This document shows, piece after piece, positions 11,976-22,631 of a DNA stretch of 64,000 nucleotides. Within the stretch, counting starts at the first letter, position 1. Every line of letters begins with the position of its first letter. The DNA is from Podaxis mareebaensis (taxonomy: Eukaryota; Basidiomycota; Agaricomycetes; Agaricales; Agaricaceae): NCBI GenBank assembly GCA_018524725.1, contig JAEUWP010000436.1:372001-436000 (forward strand), read 5' to 3'. Below the pieces are notes generated by a model, which did not search any database, was not told the origin of the DNA, and worked only from the letters and a program-made list of their open reading frames with translations. The position numbers and the translations under genes are program-made.

Positions 11976-13535
11976 GTTTTAATAAAGAAAATGTGCTTTG
12001 GAGGGTGCTTGGGTTGCAGACAACCAAGAATTGATTTGTAACTCCGCCCAAACTAATGACTAAGCATTCAAGGCCTTGACAAACAACGCCAACCATCTTC
12101 GACCCAAACACCTGAGTTGAGGCTTTACCCTTAACTTTTACTTAGCTTCGAGAGTGCCGTACAACCAAAGTCTGGGCTTCATCCATTATCCTTGTTTCCT
12201 TTATGCCCGTTCCCTCTTGCTCAGGGCCGTGCCTCAAAAAACTTTTCCATGCCTTCAAACACTGGGGCACTCTTGAAACCCGATCCTCTCCTCCTCAAAT
12301 ACCATCAGTCTTCGGCCCATATTTCAACAAAACCGTGTGGACGACATCCCTGGCGCTGCACATCTGAAGCAGCAATACTACTCAGATTCTTTACTCCTGA
12401 TCGGCACAACCCTACTCAGCCGGCACAGCGACAGATGAAACAAATACCTCTGCAAGGCTGCAAAGCCAGCACCGCCCAGCTAGGTGAACTACGGCAATTA
12501 CTTATTGATCGGCTTCGAAAGCTTGGACACGTGGGCGTCCATCCTACTTATCAATTGATGATCTTTATCGAAGCGCTCAAATGGCACCATGTTGATCGCT
12601 CCAATGTTTTTATCCATGCGTCAAAACCTTTTCTGGCATTCTCTGAGCTAGGCACGAACTCGGTGAACGGGCAATGATGATGCGGATACCTGGGAGAGAC
12701 GACAGGGTATTGCAATATTCATCATTCACATCAGGAATAGATACGCCAAACATGGAGATTGCTATTTAGTGTTGAAAGAGTTGGAGTGATATGTTTCCAC
12801 CGTATAATTTAGACATTCAACAGCATCCTCTCCACCGTCTTTCCCATTTTTTATTATAGAATTCGAGGACTCCAAAGCCAACAGGTGATAAATTTAACCT
12901 TGTTTGCTCCTGAAGTTCCCCAAGCACTCACACAGCCGCTCCTCCCAATGATAGTTCGTCAATAGGTGAGTCTATCCCCAAGCCACCAACACTTGGCAAT
13001 CAATCTATACTCCATCACCGCAGCCACTTATAGGAGTCTTCATCGCACAAAACCACAATACGCCTCAAATAGGCATCGCGGGCGCACATATCAGTCCAAT
13101 GATCATAACCCCTCAATAGAGGTTGACAAATATGTTAAACAATTGAAACTTGCAGCCCATGAAGACCCTTGTAGTATACGCCGGTGAGGTCACTTCTGTG
13201 GGACGCGCCAAGTGAAAATCAGTTCCTATCCAGTTTCGAGTACGGTGTGATGATACGCAAAGCACAGAAGTTGGATGCCATAAGCATTTCTCCGCGTTGG
13301 AACAGACACAGCATTCGCTACCTTTTTGCATCCTACCCGGAACCTCACTAAATGCGGTGTGAGAATTGGGTCCGAGTGAAAAGTGACACAATAGAACGTG
13401 CGTCTGAGCCCAGGGTGCTGAAGAGGTGCCTCGGCTTGTGAGGGCTCAGACACCAAGTATAGCATCCGTACCCTAGGAAACTACGTGACAACAATTTGGG
13501 AAACACCCGTTGAGCTATGTGCATCACGTATACAG

Positions 13536-13547
13536 GTTCCCGAGCCA
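13536..13547 (-). repeat. Dispersed 12-bp motif copy (TGGCTCGGGAAC)
   Basis: Reads GTTCCCGAGCCA on the plus strand. The same 12-mer, in either orientation, occurs at 19214, 20261, 23433 and 24048, all in non-coding DNA. Five copies in 64 kb is far above chance for a 12-mer. It resembles the terminal repeat of a small transposon, but no partner end is seen for this copy. Confidence 0.45.
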
Positions 13548-13842
13548 AGTTTAAGTACAGGTAGCGAAGCATAAACCCTCAGTGTGCTACGAACATGAGA
13601 ACAAAGATGGCGATATTAAAGCGGCAAGAATGCCAATGTCATTACATAGGATGAATGAACTCAAAACGTTAGCTAAATGTAATTGTGTGCTAGTTAAGCG
13701 CTATGTGTTCTGGTCATATCAGTAGATATGAAACCATGGTGGGAATCTGGAACATAGAATTTGGCTAGAATGTCCACAGCATTTACGCTGATGTGGTTGC
13801 ATGTTTTCCCATACTTCATATCTCCAAGTATTACCAAGGGAA

Positions 13843-14045
13843 CGCCGTCGCATAGGAGCGCTTAGGAGGGCGCTTGAATGGTTGTGATACTTTCATACAA
13901 GCGCTCAAGATTCCATATGAGCGCTCGGAACCGACACGGAAACCTGATGGTAGGCGCGAGTGGGCATCCGTGTGTCCCTGTGTTTGGGTGAACCATAGGC
14001 GCCCTAGATGATCGACATATTCCGGCGCTTCACTGGGCGCCAGTA
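13843..14045. repeat. Cluster of GCGC-centred short motifs
   Basis: About 200 bp hold at least eight GCGC cores in related contexts (AGCGCT, GGCGCT, GGCGCC). AGCGCT is a perfect palindrome. The cluster stands out from its surroundings and lies outside any gene I can support. Function is unknown; it may be a decayed repeat. Confidence 0.25.
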
Positions 14046-15954
14046 AACACACACCCGCCGGTAAGTAAGATGATGTTGATCACGATCGATCACTTGGAAT
14101 CGCTATTAAGAAAGGTGTCAAAGGACAGAGCGTTTAGGGTGAAGAAGCGGACTTGAAGGCTACATGAACCATGGCAGATGTCTGCCAAAGAAATGGACAG
14201 AAAAACAGCAACTTGGTTAATTCCATGATAGCTCATTATGGAGCGAAAACTCCGTGCTTTTTTCCCAAGATGATCTATCTAATCAATTTCTCATCCCTGA
14301 GGTATTTCGTTCCATCTTTGGCATCTAAAGGACGCTCAACTGGCGAAGCCCCTTCTCTGCGTGCGCCACTCCTACACAAGAGGGGTCGTCGATGAAAGGA
14401 CGTACACACTCTGGGAAAGGGCGGACATACGAAGAACATGTGTTCGTTGCCCGCTGGCCAGGAAGCGGAGATGCCATCGAACGTGCTTTCACGACAGGGA
14501 GGTTCGACCAGAACACGAAGCAAAGCTAACCAACACATTGCGGCGGCGTTGTTAATTCCGTCGACAGGGACCTACATCCGGAAGAACTCGTGCCCGCTTT
14601 CATAATTTGGGGAGCTTGCGGAGAATGCACACGAGTAACTCAAAAGTTCCTATATGATCGAACCGTCGATAACTCGATGACAGGCAGGGGCACCATTCAT
14701 CTGCCTGGGGCACCCGGCGCAAGGAAACCTAAACCTTCAGTCTTATCTGTCATGCTCAAGAGAGCCGGCGATACAAAAGAGGCATCGCAATGAACGAGGC
14801 TGTGTAGTAGAATTTCGCCGTGGGAGTGGAGAGGCTGAAGAAGGATAACTGTTATCTCCTTTTTATCGCAGGGGTTAAATAGATCCGAGACTAATCACAT
14901 CATGAGCATGAAAGGTACTTGGGCCGATGAGGCGCGACCTGGCGCAACGGGTGTACGTGATTACCGCATCAGACCGTCCAGACTACTATGCGTTAGAAGA
15001 GGATCTCGCAAGGAGACCGAAGAGAGGTGAGAACCGGACTGATCGAATATTTTGACAGTGAGAAGTGAAGCTCAGAGCAATGCTTTAAACGACATAGTCA
15101 GAGGGTACAAAACGTGTCAGGATTTGCAGGTCCGGATAGCACTTCTTTTCCTAGCCATCTCGGCAGCTCCGAGTTCAGAATGCGGAGAAGGTGGCCCCAT
15201 GGGGTCCCGAGTCAACGTCGAACAGAACAAGGCGGAACGTCTAAGGGCCTTATTTCCTTCAATAAGTACTACGTTTGTCAATCAAAAAAGCAGTTTCTCT
15301 GATATGTCTAATGTATGCCCATTATATTACGGAAAGGGGAGCCTCCGGAGTTCCCAGGTTCTGATGCCAACTGTAAGCCAAACTCCGGCAAGAGATGTGG
15401 CTAACTGAAGTCATAGAACCACTGGACTCGGGGACAGTGTGACCCACCGCGGGATTCACCTCGGAACTGAGTACTGAAGTCGGGCTGTTCCCTCACAGCA
15501 GCAAGGCCTCATGCGAGTGACACTCGCTGTTGGTGAGAGTGTGATTCTCTTCAGAACACACGGCCCGCTTCTCAACATGTGAACAAGAGATCGAAGTCAC
15601 TAGATATCGATCATTGATCAGTTGAATGAGGTTACGAAAAAAAGATTAACCACGCGACGGGGAAAAGAAACGTGGCTTTCTAATCAGAACATTCCGTCAT
15701 CATTTAGTACAGCGTGTGTTTTGCATCCTTCAGAACCACGTTTCGTATTATTTTATTGATTGACGGCTGGCAACTCGCCCGAAAGGCTCCTTGCGGATAT
15801 CGTACCATGCCAGACGACTCGGGGAAAGTCAATTCTGCCCCTTTCTCGCCATTCCTGTAAGATAGTTTTATCATATTGCATATTGCCAAGTGCCCAAGGT
15901 ATAATACAGATGAAATGCTTGGTGGGTATAGTAAGTCCATGCATAAAATAAATA

Positions 15955-17002
15955 TCACCACAAAGAAGGTATTGCGAAAGCAAACATCTGGCCTTTGAGG
16001 GGATGCACTGGAGGAACCTGTCCGAGCTGAAATCGTGGTGAGGGGTCCAAACCTTTGATCTGCGGGTTCGACATTTCGTCGTTTGCAGGAGTACGTGGAG
16101 ACCCGGATGAGGCAGGCGACGACGAATTGGAATAAGTGGCAGGGGGGGTATCGGGCATATCTGACGAACCATAGGACGCAGGCGACGAGGAGGACGATGG
16201 TGGGCGTGTTTGTGATCGTGGGGACTGGGTTTTGGGAGTAGAATGGCGCTGTGTCGAAAAACCCGGGACGGGGGACGTCGTAGACGAAGGTTCGGGCATG
16301 GGGGTGTTCGAAGTCGAGGCAGCTGCCCTCGCAGCTCTCCTCGACACCATTGTATTGGGGTAATTCGGATAATGCTCCCTGTCCACACTGAAATCCTGCC
16401 TCAGTGCGTTCTCGAAATTCGTAAGAATTTCGTTGTCGACATTTATCTCCCAGTCGAGATACCCGCACATCTCGCGTTCCATTTGGTTGACCTCCCGCAG
16501 ACTGAACATGCCCTGTGCAACAATTGCCCAGGATTTGTTCGAGTACGTATCATCACATATAACCTTTGAAGCAATCATAAAGGCTGAGATAAAAAGTCGA
16601 TGACCCGAGGATCCCCGTGCGGTAGGGAAACGAGCCTTCAAACGCTGTAGAAGCACGAGGGCGGCAAATGTGACTGCCGGGTGGAGTTTGGTGCGATGAA
16701 GGGCGTACGCAATGAAGTAAGGCAGCTTCCCATGGATGGCGGTTACCCCAGACGTCGGAGGATTTTCGGGACATGCAAACAGGTGAGTAATGAACCGTGC
16801 GCTGATACGTGCGATTTTTTCGTGCCCGTAGAAAGGATCCCTAGCCTGAGGGTTATGCGGGGTCTGAAAAAGGTCAACATTAAAGTAGTCGACACGGAGT
16901 CGTTTGACGCACGATAGGGGTATGGAGATTATTGTGCGGTCTCGCCCTGGGAGCTCCCGTAGGTGCAGGTGCGGATATCGAGGAAGCACGCCTCCTGGAC
17001 AT
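15955..17002 (-). CDS. Pho80/PCL-family cyclin
   Basis: Predicted 332-residue cyclin of the Pho80/PCL group, the partners of Pho85-type kinases in phosphate signalling, polarity and cell-cycle entry. Exons are 16913-17002 and 15955-16863. The first exon starts MSRRRASSISAPAPTG. The 49-bp intron is supported by a GTGCGT donor and a TTGAC..CTTTTTCAG acceptor. The cyclin fold spans roughly residues 45-180: YGHEKIARISARFITHLF, TKLHPAVTFAALVLLQRLK, HRLFISAFMIASKV and MEREMCGYLDWEINV. The Ser/Pro/Thr-rich C-terminal half looks disordered and has several S/T-P sites that a proline-directed kinase could phosphorylate. Which PCL subgroup it belongs to cannot be decided by eye. Confidence 0.85.
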
Positions 17003-19213
17003 CTCGAGGTGGGAGGTGGGAACGTTGGAGGCCATAGTACTAGACGCACACAGAACTTAGAGTACGAAAAAGGAAATGGGGGTGTTGAAATGTAAGCGAC
17101 TACCGATGACTTTATATCATCGAACAAAAAATTTTTTGTCAGCTATGAATGGCAAGCATCGCTCTCAGACTTACGCCTGTAATTTAAATGTGGCAATACC
17201 AATGCTTGGTATCAGAGTGGGGTGTGTATGCTGGCTGCTGAATGTTCGGTGGCCATTGTCTACCTTCTTATATATACTGAGTGGTGTGACACTACAACTC
17301 CCCTCGCATTCCGTAGACTCATGAGCCTTCGGCTTCTTCATTGGGGCCATGAAACGATGCTGTTCACCCCTCTCTCACAATACCTCCTTTTCCGCCTAAG
17401 CCGATATATGCCCTAAGATCTAGGAACACCGGTCTGGTGGCTGTTTACGATTACACTGCCGCTGCTCATAACTGCTAGGGCCATGGGCCCTGATTCACAG
17501 TTATATGTAAATCTCGGACGACCTAATGACTTGTCCCAACTGTCCTTGCTATGAGCACTGAGCAGCTCTACGTTGAGCAATGTACAAATCACCATTAGAG
17601 TATTGACATAGCGAGACACTGGGCGTCGAGGAGGGTCGCGTCTAGAGGACACTGCTTCCTTGATGCGTCTGCGCGTTATAGCGATGTTGCCAGTGATGTG
17701 TCGTCTACTGATTGTAACAATCTCCTCCAACATGTACCAGTCATGATCATCATATCGGGCATGGCCAGGGCGTGTGGCTGGGGTATAGTGATCATTTAGA
17801 ATGATTTCCCTGATGAATAGCAGCTTGCAAGCGTCAAGGCCGTCCACACCGACATAGCGTGCTGCAACTTCGACATTTCCCATCAGAAAATATCAGAAAA
17901 TGCTTCAGCGCTGACGAGAGGGCCGCATCATCGTCTTTGAATCCGCGTCAATCTAAAAGGTAATGCCGCCCTTGTCCGGACGGGTGCGATTCTCTCTCCT
18001 ATGCTCTTACGTGTTGTTAACTTGCCACTACATCAGGGGGTGGTTCATTATAGTGTCTGGAATAAGAATACGATGTAGTACACGTTAATACTAAATTTGT
18101 CCGAGAATGACGTTCCAATACTGCTGGGCAATAACTTGAAATGGGTTTGAATCTATCTCTTACACGCTGCATTGAAGACCTAGCTACATCAAATACACTT
18201 TTCCATGATCCTCAGAGTACAAATAAGTCCATTCTGTGACTTGAAAAGCAAGTCTCGCACTGAAGAGGAGCGTTCTCGCTCAAGCTCTCATTGTTTCAGC
18301 AGTAGTCGGAATTCCCGGGGGGAGAATCCAGGGGCGAAAATAGACATACAAACGTTCCCCGTTCTCCTCCTAGCCACGTTTGTGGCACTCGGAGAACAGG
18401 ATCCAATAATGACATTGTTTTGGTTTTCTTTTGTATCGCATCGCTAGCTGTCGGAGATGGTTTCTTCCACGGTAAGAATCTTTCCGAGTCAGATTTCCTA
18501 TTTTTCAGCTACCCACCCCAGTTCCACTTGTCATTACCGAGTAGCCCTCGATCTAAAAGGAGCCCCGAGTGGGGTTCTCATGGCTGAACAGTTGGAAACC
18601 CCTTGCCCATCGCGCCGTTTCTATCCGAGGCTATCGCCCTCCAGAAGCAGTCTGTGACTTCCGTCATGTCTTTCCATCATGCGCAACAAGACCAACTACT
18701 GATATGATTTCTCTATTGTGGTGAAGATGCCAATAGTCTCGGGAACATTCTGAGTCACAAAACCTTGCTCGGAGCTTCAATTGAACGTCGGATCAGGATA
18801 AATTTGGAACAATGCTTTATGTATGGTTGTTTAATGTCGTTGCGTACAACAAACCCATACCTATGGAAACCTATTGTCTATGCACAGGTCAAATAGTGAG
18901 AATAGAGACTCTTCACCTCAATTGTCCTGCGCCGCTGGCTTCACAGAAGCTCTATGCAACAACACATGAAAATCAAGAGCATTCTTCGACTCCCTCGAAA
19001 GACACACGGAACACTCTCGATCAATATCACCTGGCTGCTCCCGCACAAATTTAGCACTGCCTCAACACTTTAAATAAGCGCCGCCCTCGTACCGTCCCCG
19101 AGTGTCTAGCCCAATACGATACATACAGTATGTTGACTCAACGGAACATTGCCACGGATACTGTCCACATTGCAAGTGGAGAGTCGTACGACCTCACTAC
19201 CCCGAACCTCATG

Positions 19214-19226
19214 GTTCCCGAGCCAG
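19214..19226 (-). repeat. Dispersed 12-bp motif copy
   Basis: Reads GTTCCCGAGCCAG on the plus strand, identical over 13 bp to the right end of the candidate element at 23432-24060. No matching left end in the expected orientation lies within about 1 kb upstream, except a weaker CTCGGGAAC near 18737. Confidence 0.45.
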
Positions 19227-20260
19227 CACCGACACATGTCTGCCGAACCGGACCTAGTCGGTCGTACGTGTACCGAATACCGAGTACGAGGGGGCTGTGA
19301 GTTCTTAGGTAGCAATCTCAGTGAAATGCCTAGAGTCTAAGGACACCACCAAAGTCACTTGGCTCGGCCTCTTGGAGCGGGCGAGGGGTGGCGAAAAGTT
19401 CCAGAGATTGTGTACGGCCGTTCAAGGAACTACTTTGATCCTCTATGACTAACCTCGGCCCCATCTCGACTCTCACTCCGCACATGGTGCGGACCTTTCT
19501 TGAGTAAAAACATAGCCACTCCGCAGTTCAGTACGAGAACCCGTGAAGTTTTTCAGACCACACGCACACGGAGACATCTTAATTCTAGACTAGCATGGAA
19601 GCGCTTCACCGGCTTCTTCGGAAGACGAAGAAATAGACACACTAGAGGCCACCATTCCATACATCCATAATTCAATCGCCGAGCATGCATAGTGCCTCTA
19701 ATGGATTCTATCGGCCATTATGTACCGACTGGGATTTCTGAACACTGCCTTTTGATTGGAGAAGGCTTTGAGAACTTCCCTTGGGAACTATATTTCATCA
19801 AAAACCCCGTATTTCTAACTACAACCCTCCACTCTTAACTCCGCGCTGCGCAGTTACAAACCTCCTTGTGGAAAGTGATAGCAAACACGAATATCTTCTC
19901 TGGTCTGGGCGGAAGCAGACATCCCAGAGGTTTCGGGACGATCATGGGGTCTGCCATTTGACGTAGATTTGACTGCGGATGTTAATTTTCTCTCAAGATG
20001 GCACCCATAGTACAGCCTGTTTGAATTCGTGTAGATGTCCCTGAGCTACTTGTGTTCCCCATTACCGTCGCCTTGACTCATCCATCTGGTAATGACGTCC
20101 GTTTCTCGTACAGTTGAGAGGAAGTTTGTCCGAGAAGGAAATATCACCATTAGGGCCGTATCGCTTCTTGCAATCATTTCGCCTGTACGCGACCCTTTCG
20201 TGATCCTGACGGTCCTCGAGAACAACGGGTGCGATCTTATCAAAGGGGCGAATGCTATTG

Positions 20261-20272
20261 TGGCTCGGGAAC
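20261..20272 (+). repeat. Dispersed 12-bp motif copy
   Basis: Reads TGGCTCGGGAAC on the plus strand, in the left-end orientation of the candidate element at 23432-24060. No right-end partner is found close by. It lies just downstream of the TDA10-like stop codon. Confidence 0.45.
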
Positions 20273-20345
20273 AGGTACAGTCAGGATACCATTGGGGACA
20301 TTCGGAATTGACATCTTTGCGCTCTGGCAAAAATACACTCTGTAT

Positions 20346-21465
20346 CTAACAGATGGTGGATCGCCAGTGGCATGTGAGAATGGATGGAAGCGAGTATTGG
20401 CGTTTCATGGTTTCATTGGACTGGTGACCCTCATCAAATTCAACAGCCTTTAGAAATCTCCTCTGGTCGTCAATAACCACAATAAGGCTCCTGCCTAGCC
20501 ATCCTGGTGGATCAATTGATGAGTGCTCAGGTGGTATGTCTCCAAAGAAGACATAGCCTGGGATGTAGCGATCCACAAAACTGATATCGTTCCATTATCG
20601 GTTTCGTCTCGATCATATGGAACTGCGGGCTTACCCTTTAACAGCCTCGTCTGTCATTCCTCTTCCACCATTTTGGGCCTTCATGCCATGTTCTTGTTCT
20701 AACCGCCACCGATAGACAATGTGATATCGAGACAAAGAATCATTGGAACCGGGAGTTGGTTTGATCTTCATCAAAAGAAACTTGAATAAGACACTGCTGT
20801 TGAACTGCCGCAGCACCTACTTGGATGAAGGTATCGAAGAAGTCCCAGAGCTGCCCATATTGGACAAGTGCTTTGTTTACTCTTTCCACATCTCGTTTAC
20901 CGCACAGGGTGTCTCCAGGCAAACCTAATCGGTCCCGCTCCTCTCTCCAAATGCCATCCCAACGGTTGTCTAGCTCCCCCTGTGTTATGGGATAGAAGCC
21001 CACACACCAACCCTCCAGAATAACGACATCGACTGGCGGCGGCTGTTCGACAACGACTCCTGACCCGTCCATAGGCAAGCGGTCTCCCTGTCCGTCATGT
21101 AGGCTTTTGTCAAACCGCGGCAATTCTACTTTGGAGGTGCCATCCTTAAGCGCCGCCAAGATGCTAACACCAAGTTCGACATCATGGGTCCCCGGTTGAC
21201 CTCGTCCTTGCCACAGGGGGTTGCGAGGCTGAGAGCGAGCGAGTTCGGCAAGTTTAGCGTGAGGCAGATATAGATCGTCTATTGACAGGAGAGCTGTCTT
21301 GAGATAATGGGGTTCCGAGGTCAGGTAGTCCCTAAGTTGAGCAGAAAGATATGTTTTCCCCGAACCCTGGGGGCCTTGTACAGCGACGAACAAAGGTTTT
21401 TTGTTCTTTGGTATCTGCTTCAAGATGTGTGCAGCGACGACCTCAAGCTTGGTGAGCGTGGCCAT
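20346..21465 (-). CDS. TDA10: TDA10/YGR205W-like P-loop kinase (glycerate-kinase-like)
   Basis: Predicted 336-residue ATP-binding kinase of the yeast Tda10 group, related to D-glycerate 3-kinase and other P-loop small-molecule kinases; the true substrate is not known. Exons are 20821-21465, 20635-20765 and 20346-20580, with the frame closing exactly. Walker A is GPQGSGKT (residues ~31-38). The family signatures SIDDLYLPH, RGQPGTHD, LPRFDKSLHDGQGDR and VVILEGWCVGFYP follow. The end of the fold reads VYRWRLEQE..MTDEAVKGFVDRYIPGY. The first intron (55 bp) falls after DTFIQ, so reading through it gives a false C-terminus. The gene is head to head with RER1, 294 bp apart. Confidence 0.85.
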
Positions 21466-21759
21466 CGTGTATGGCAGATGAGATATCTTCGTGCCATGAG
21501 TGGAAGAGCATGATCTATTGCAATCAATCCCGCGTCAAGCGACAACCATCGGCCCGCCACGGCTCTGATTGCGACTTAGTGATGCGGGTCGTCATTTGAA
21601 GCTCCGATTTGGCTCCGATTGACTGCGGAGCGTTGTCACGTGGGTCGGAGGCGACCAACGGGAAACGAACACATTTGTCAACAGAGCCTGTCCGACTCGC
21701 GTGTTAACTCTCGACACCGTTCCTCACCGCCGTTCACGCCAATTCTTCTTCACGTAGTC
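21466..21759. promoter_or_regulatory. Bidirectional promoter, TDA10-like / RER1
   Basis: The whole 294-bp interval separates the two start codons, so both promoters must lie here. It contains a palindromic E-box CACGTG (21637-21642), the binding site of bHLH factors such as Cbf1/Pho4 types. It also contains a direct repeat of GCTCCGATT (21601-21609 and 21612-21620). No TATA box is obvious. Regulatory use of these sites is inference. Confidence 0.5.
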
Positions 21760-22631
21760 ATGATGTCTGACTCTGGTTCTGGCCTGGAGCCTTCCCCAGT
21801 GCAGAATATCTCTGCACAATACACGAAACTCAAACGCCAATACCAGCAAATTTTGGACCGATGGACACCTCATATCCTTCAACGTTGGCTTGCGACTGCA
21901 GGCCTTCTCACGATATTTATGCTCAGGATCCTCATTTCTCAAGGGGTAAGTACTCTCCAAATGCATTTCTACCTCATCGTTGCTCAGACCCCTCTTACAG
22001 TGGTATATTGGTATGTTGGATTGTCTATTTGGAGAAATGTAACTGACCTTTTTCTCGCGTCCTGCCCAGTTTGCTGTGAGTTTTTCTCAGACGCTCATTT
22101 CGTTCTTTACGCAAATGTCTTGTGATATCCCAGACGCCCATGCCATTTACCTCCTGAACCTCCTTTTGGCCTTTCTCCAACCCAAATTCGACCCTTCGCT
22201 TCAGGAGGACCTCTTAGCGGATGAAATCGAAGGGGGTGGTGAACCTGACGTCACCCCTCTGCCTTCTCAAAGAGATGATGAGTTCCGTCCTTTCGTACGG
22301 CGCCTCCCTGAATGGCAATTCTGGTATGTCAGTTTGCTGTGTTCAACAACTCTTGTATGTTTACGTGCTTCTATAAGGCTTTCTTCAACTCGCGCTACCA
22401 TTGTCGCCCTTCTTTGTACCATGTCCGAGGCTTTTGATGTCCCCGTTTACTGGCCCATCCTTGTTGTCTACTTCTTCGTTCTCTTCACCCTTACCATGCG
22501 CCGCCAAATACAGTACGTAATCTCCATATCTCTTAAAACCCGTGTACTGATATTTTTTAAGACACATGATCAAGTACAAGTATGTGCCGTTTGACATTGG
22601 GCGCAAGGCTCGCTACGGGCGTGCAAAATAG
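21760..22631 (+). CDS. RER1: RER1, Golgi-to-ER retrieval receptor
   Basis: Predicted 198-residue four-pass membrane protein of the early Golgi that returns ER membrane proteins by COPI vesicles. Exons are 21760-21945, 22001-22010 (10 nt), 22070-22075 (6 nt), 22134-22323, 22378-22512 and 22562-22631; the joined frame is exact. Family features in order: YTKLKRQYQQILDRWTPH, a first hydrophobic hairpin ending ILISQGWYIVCYAHAIYL, LLAFLQPKFDPS, DEFRPFVRRLPEWQFW, a second hairpin (DVPVYWPILVVYFFVLFTLTM) and the C-terminus KYKYVPFDIGRKARYG. The WYIVCYA segment exists only if both microexons are spliced in. Length matches the family. A second ATG at 21763 is an equally possible start. Assignment is very secure. 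Confidence 0.95.

Larger units (their letters stand above)
11976..15954. other. Gene-poor interval with short repeats
   Basis: About 4 kb between the Nab2-like start and the cyclin stop. The first few hundred bases should be the Nab2-like promoter. A 161-codon open frame at 12192-12677 (+) has no recognisable motif and is not called. The interval carries one copy of the GTTCCCGAGCCA motif (13536-13547) and a cluster of GCGC-centred sites (13843-14045). Nothing else is recognisable. Confidence 0.45.
17003..20345. other. Gene-poor interval, no supported gene
   Basis: About 3.3 kb between the cyclin start and the TDA10-like stop. The proximal part should be the cyclin promoter. An open frame of 156 codons at 17413-17883 (-) has no motif I recognise. 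Two copies of the dispersed 12-mer lie here (19214-19225 and 20261-20272), plus a shorter CTCGGGAAC match near 18737. This is consistent with remnants of small mobile elements. Confidence 0.45.

Noticed and set aside
12192..12677. A 161-codon open frame in the 12 kb spacer
   Set aside because: No domain, signal or membrane segment recognised. It cannot be supported without homology or transcripts.
15704..16468. A 254-codon open frame overlapping the cyclin gene
   Set aside because: It is a shadow frame of the cyclin exon on the same strand. The cyclin frame carries clear family motifs and this one has none.
17413..17883. A 156-codon open frame upstream of the cyclin gene
   Set aside because: Unrecognised, short and in a repeat-containing gene-poor region. 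Could be a small gene, but the evidence is too weak.
20766..20820. Apparent alternative C-terminus of the TDA10-like protein
   Set aside because: It comes from reading through a 55-bp intron. Splicing restores the family's VYRWRLEQE motif.
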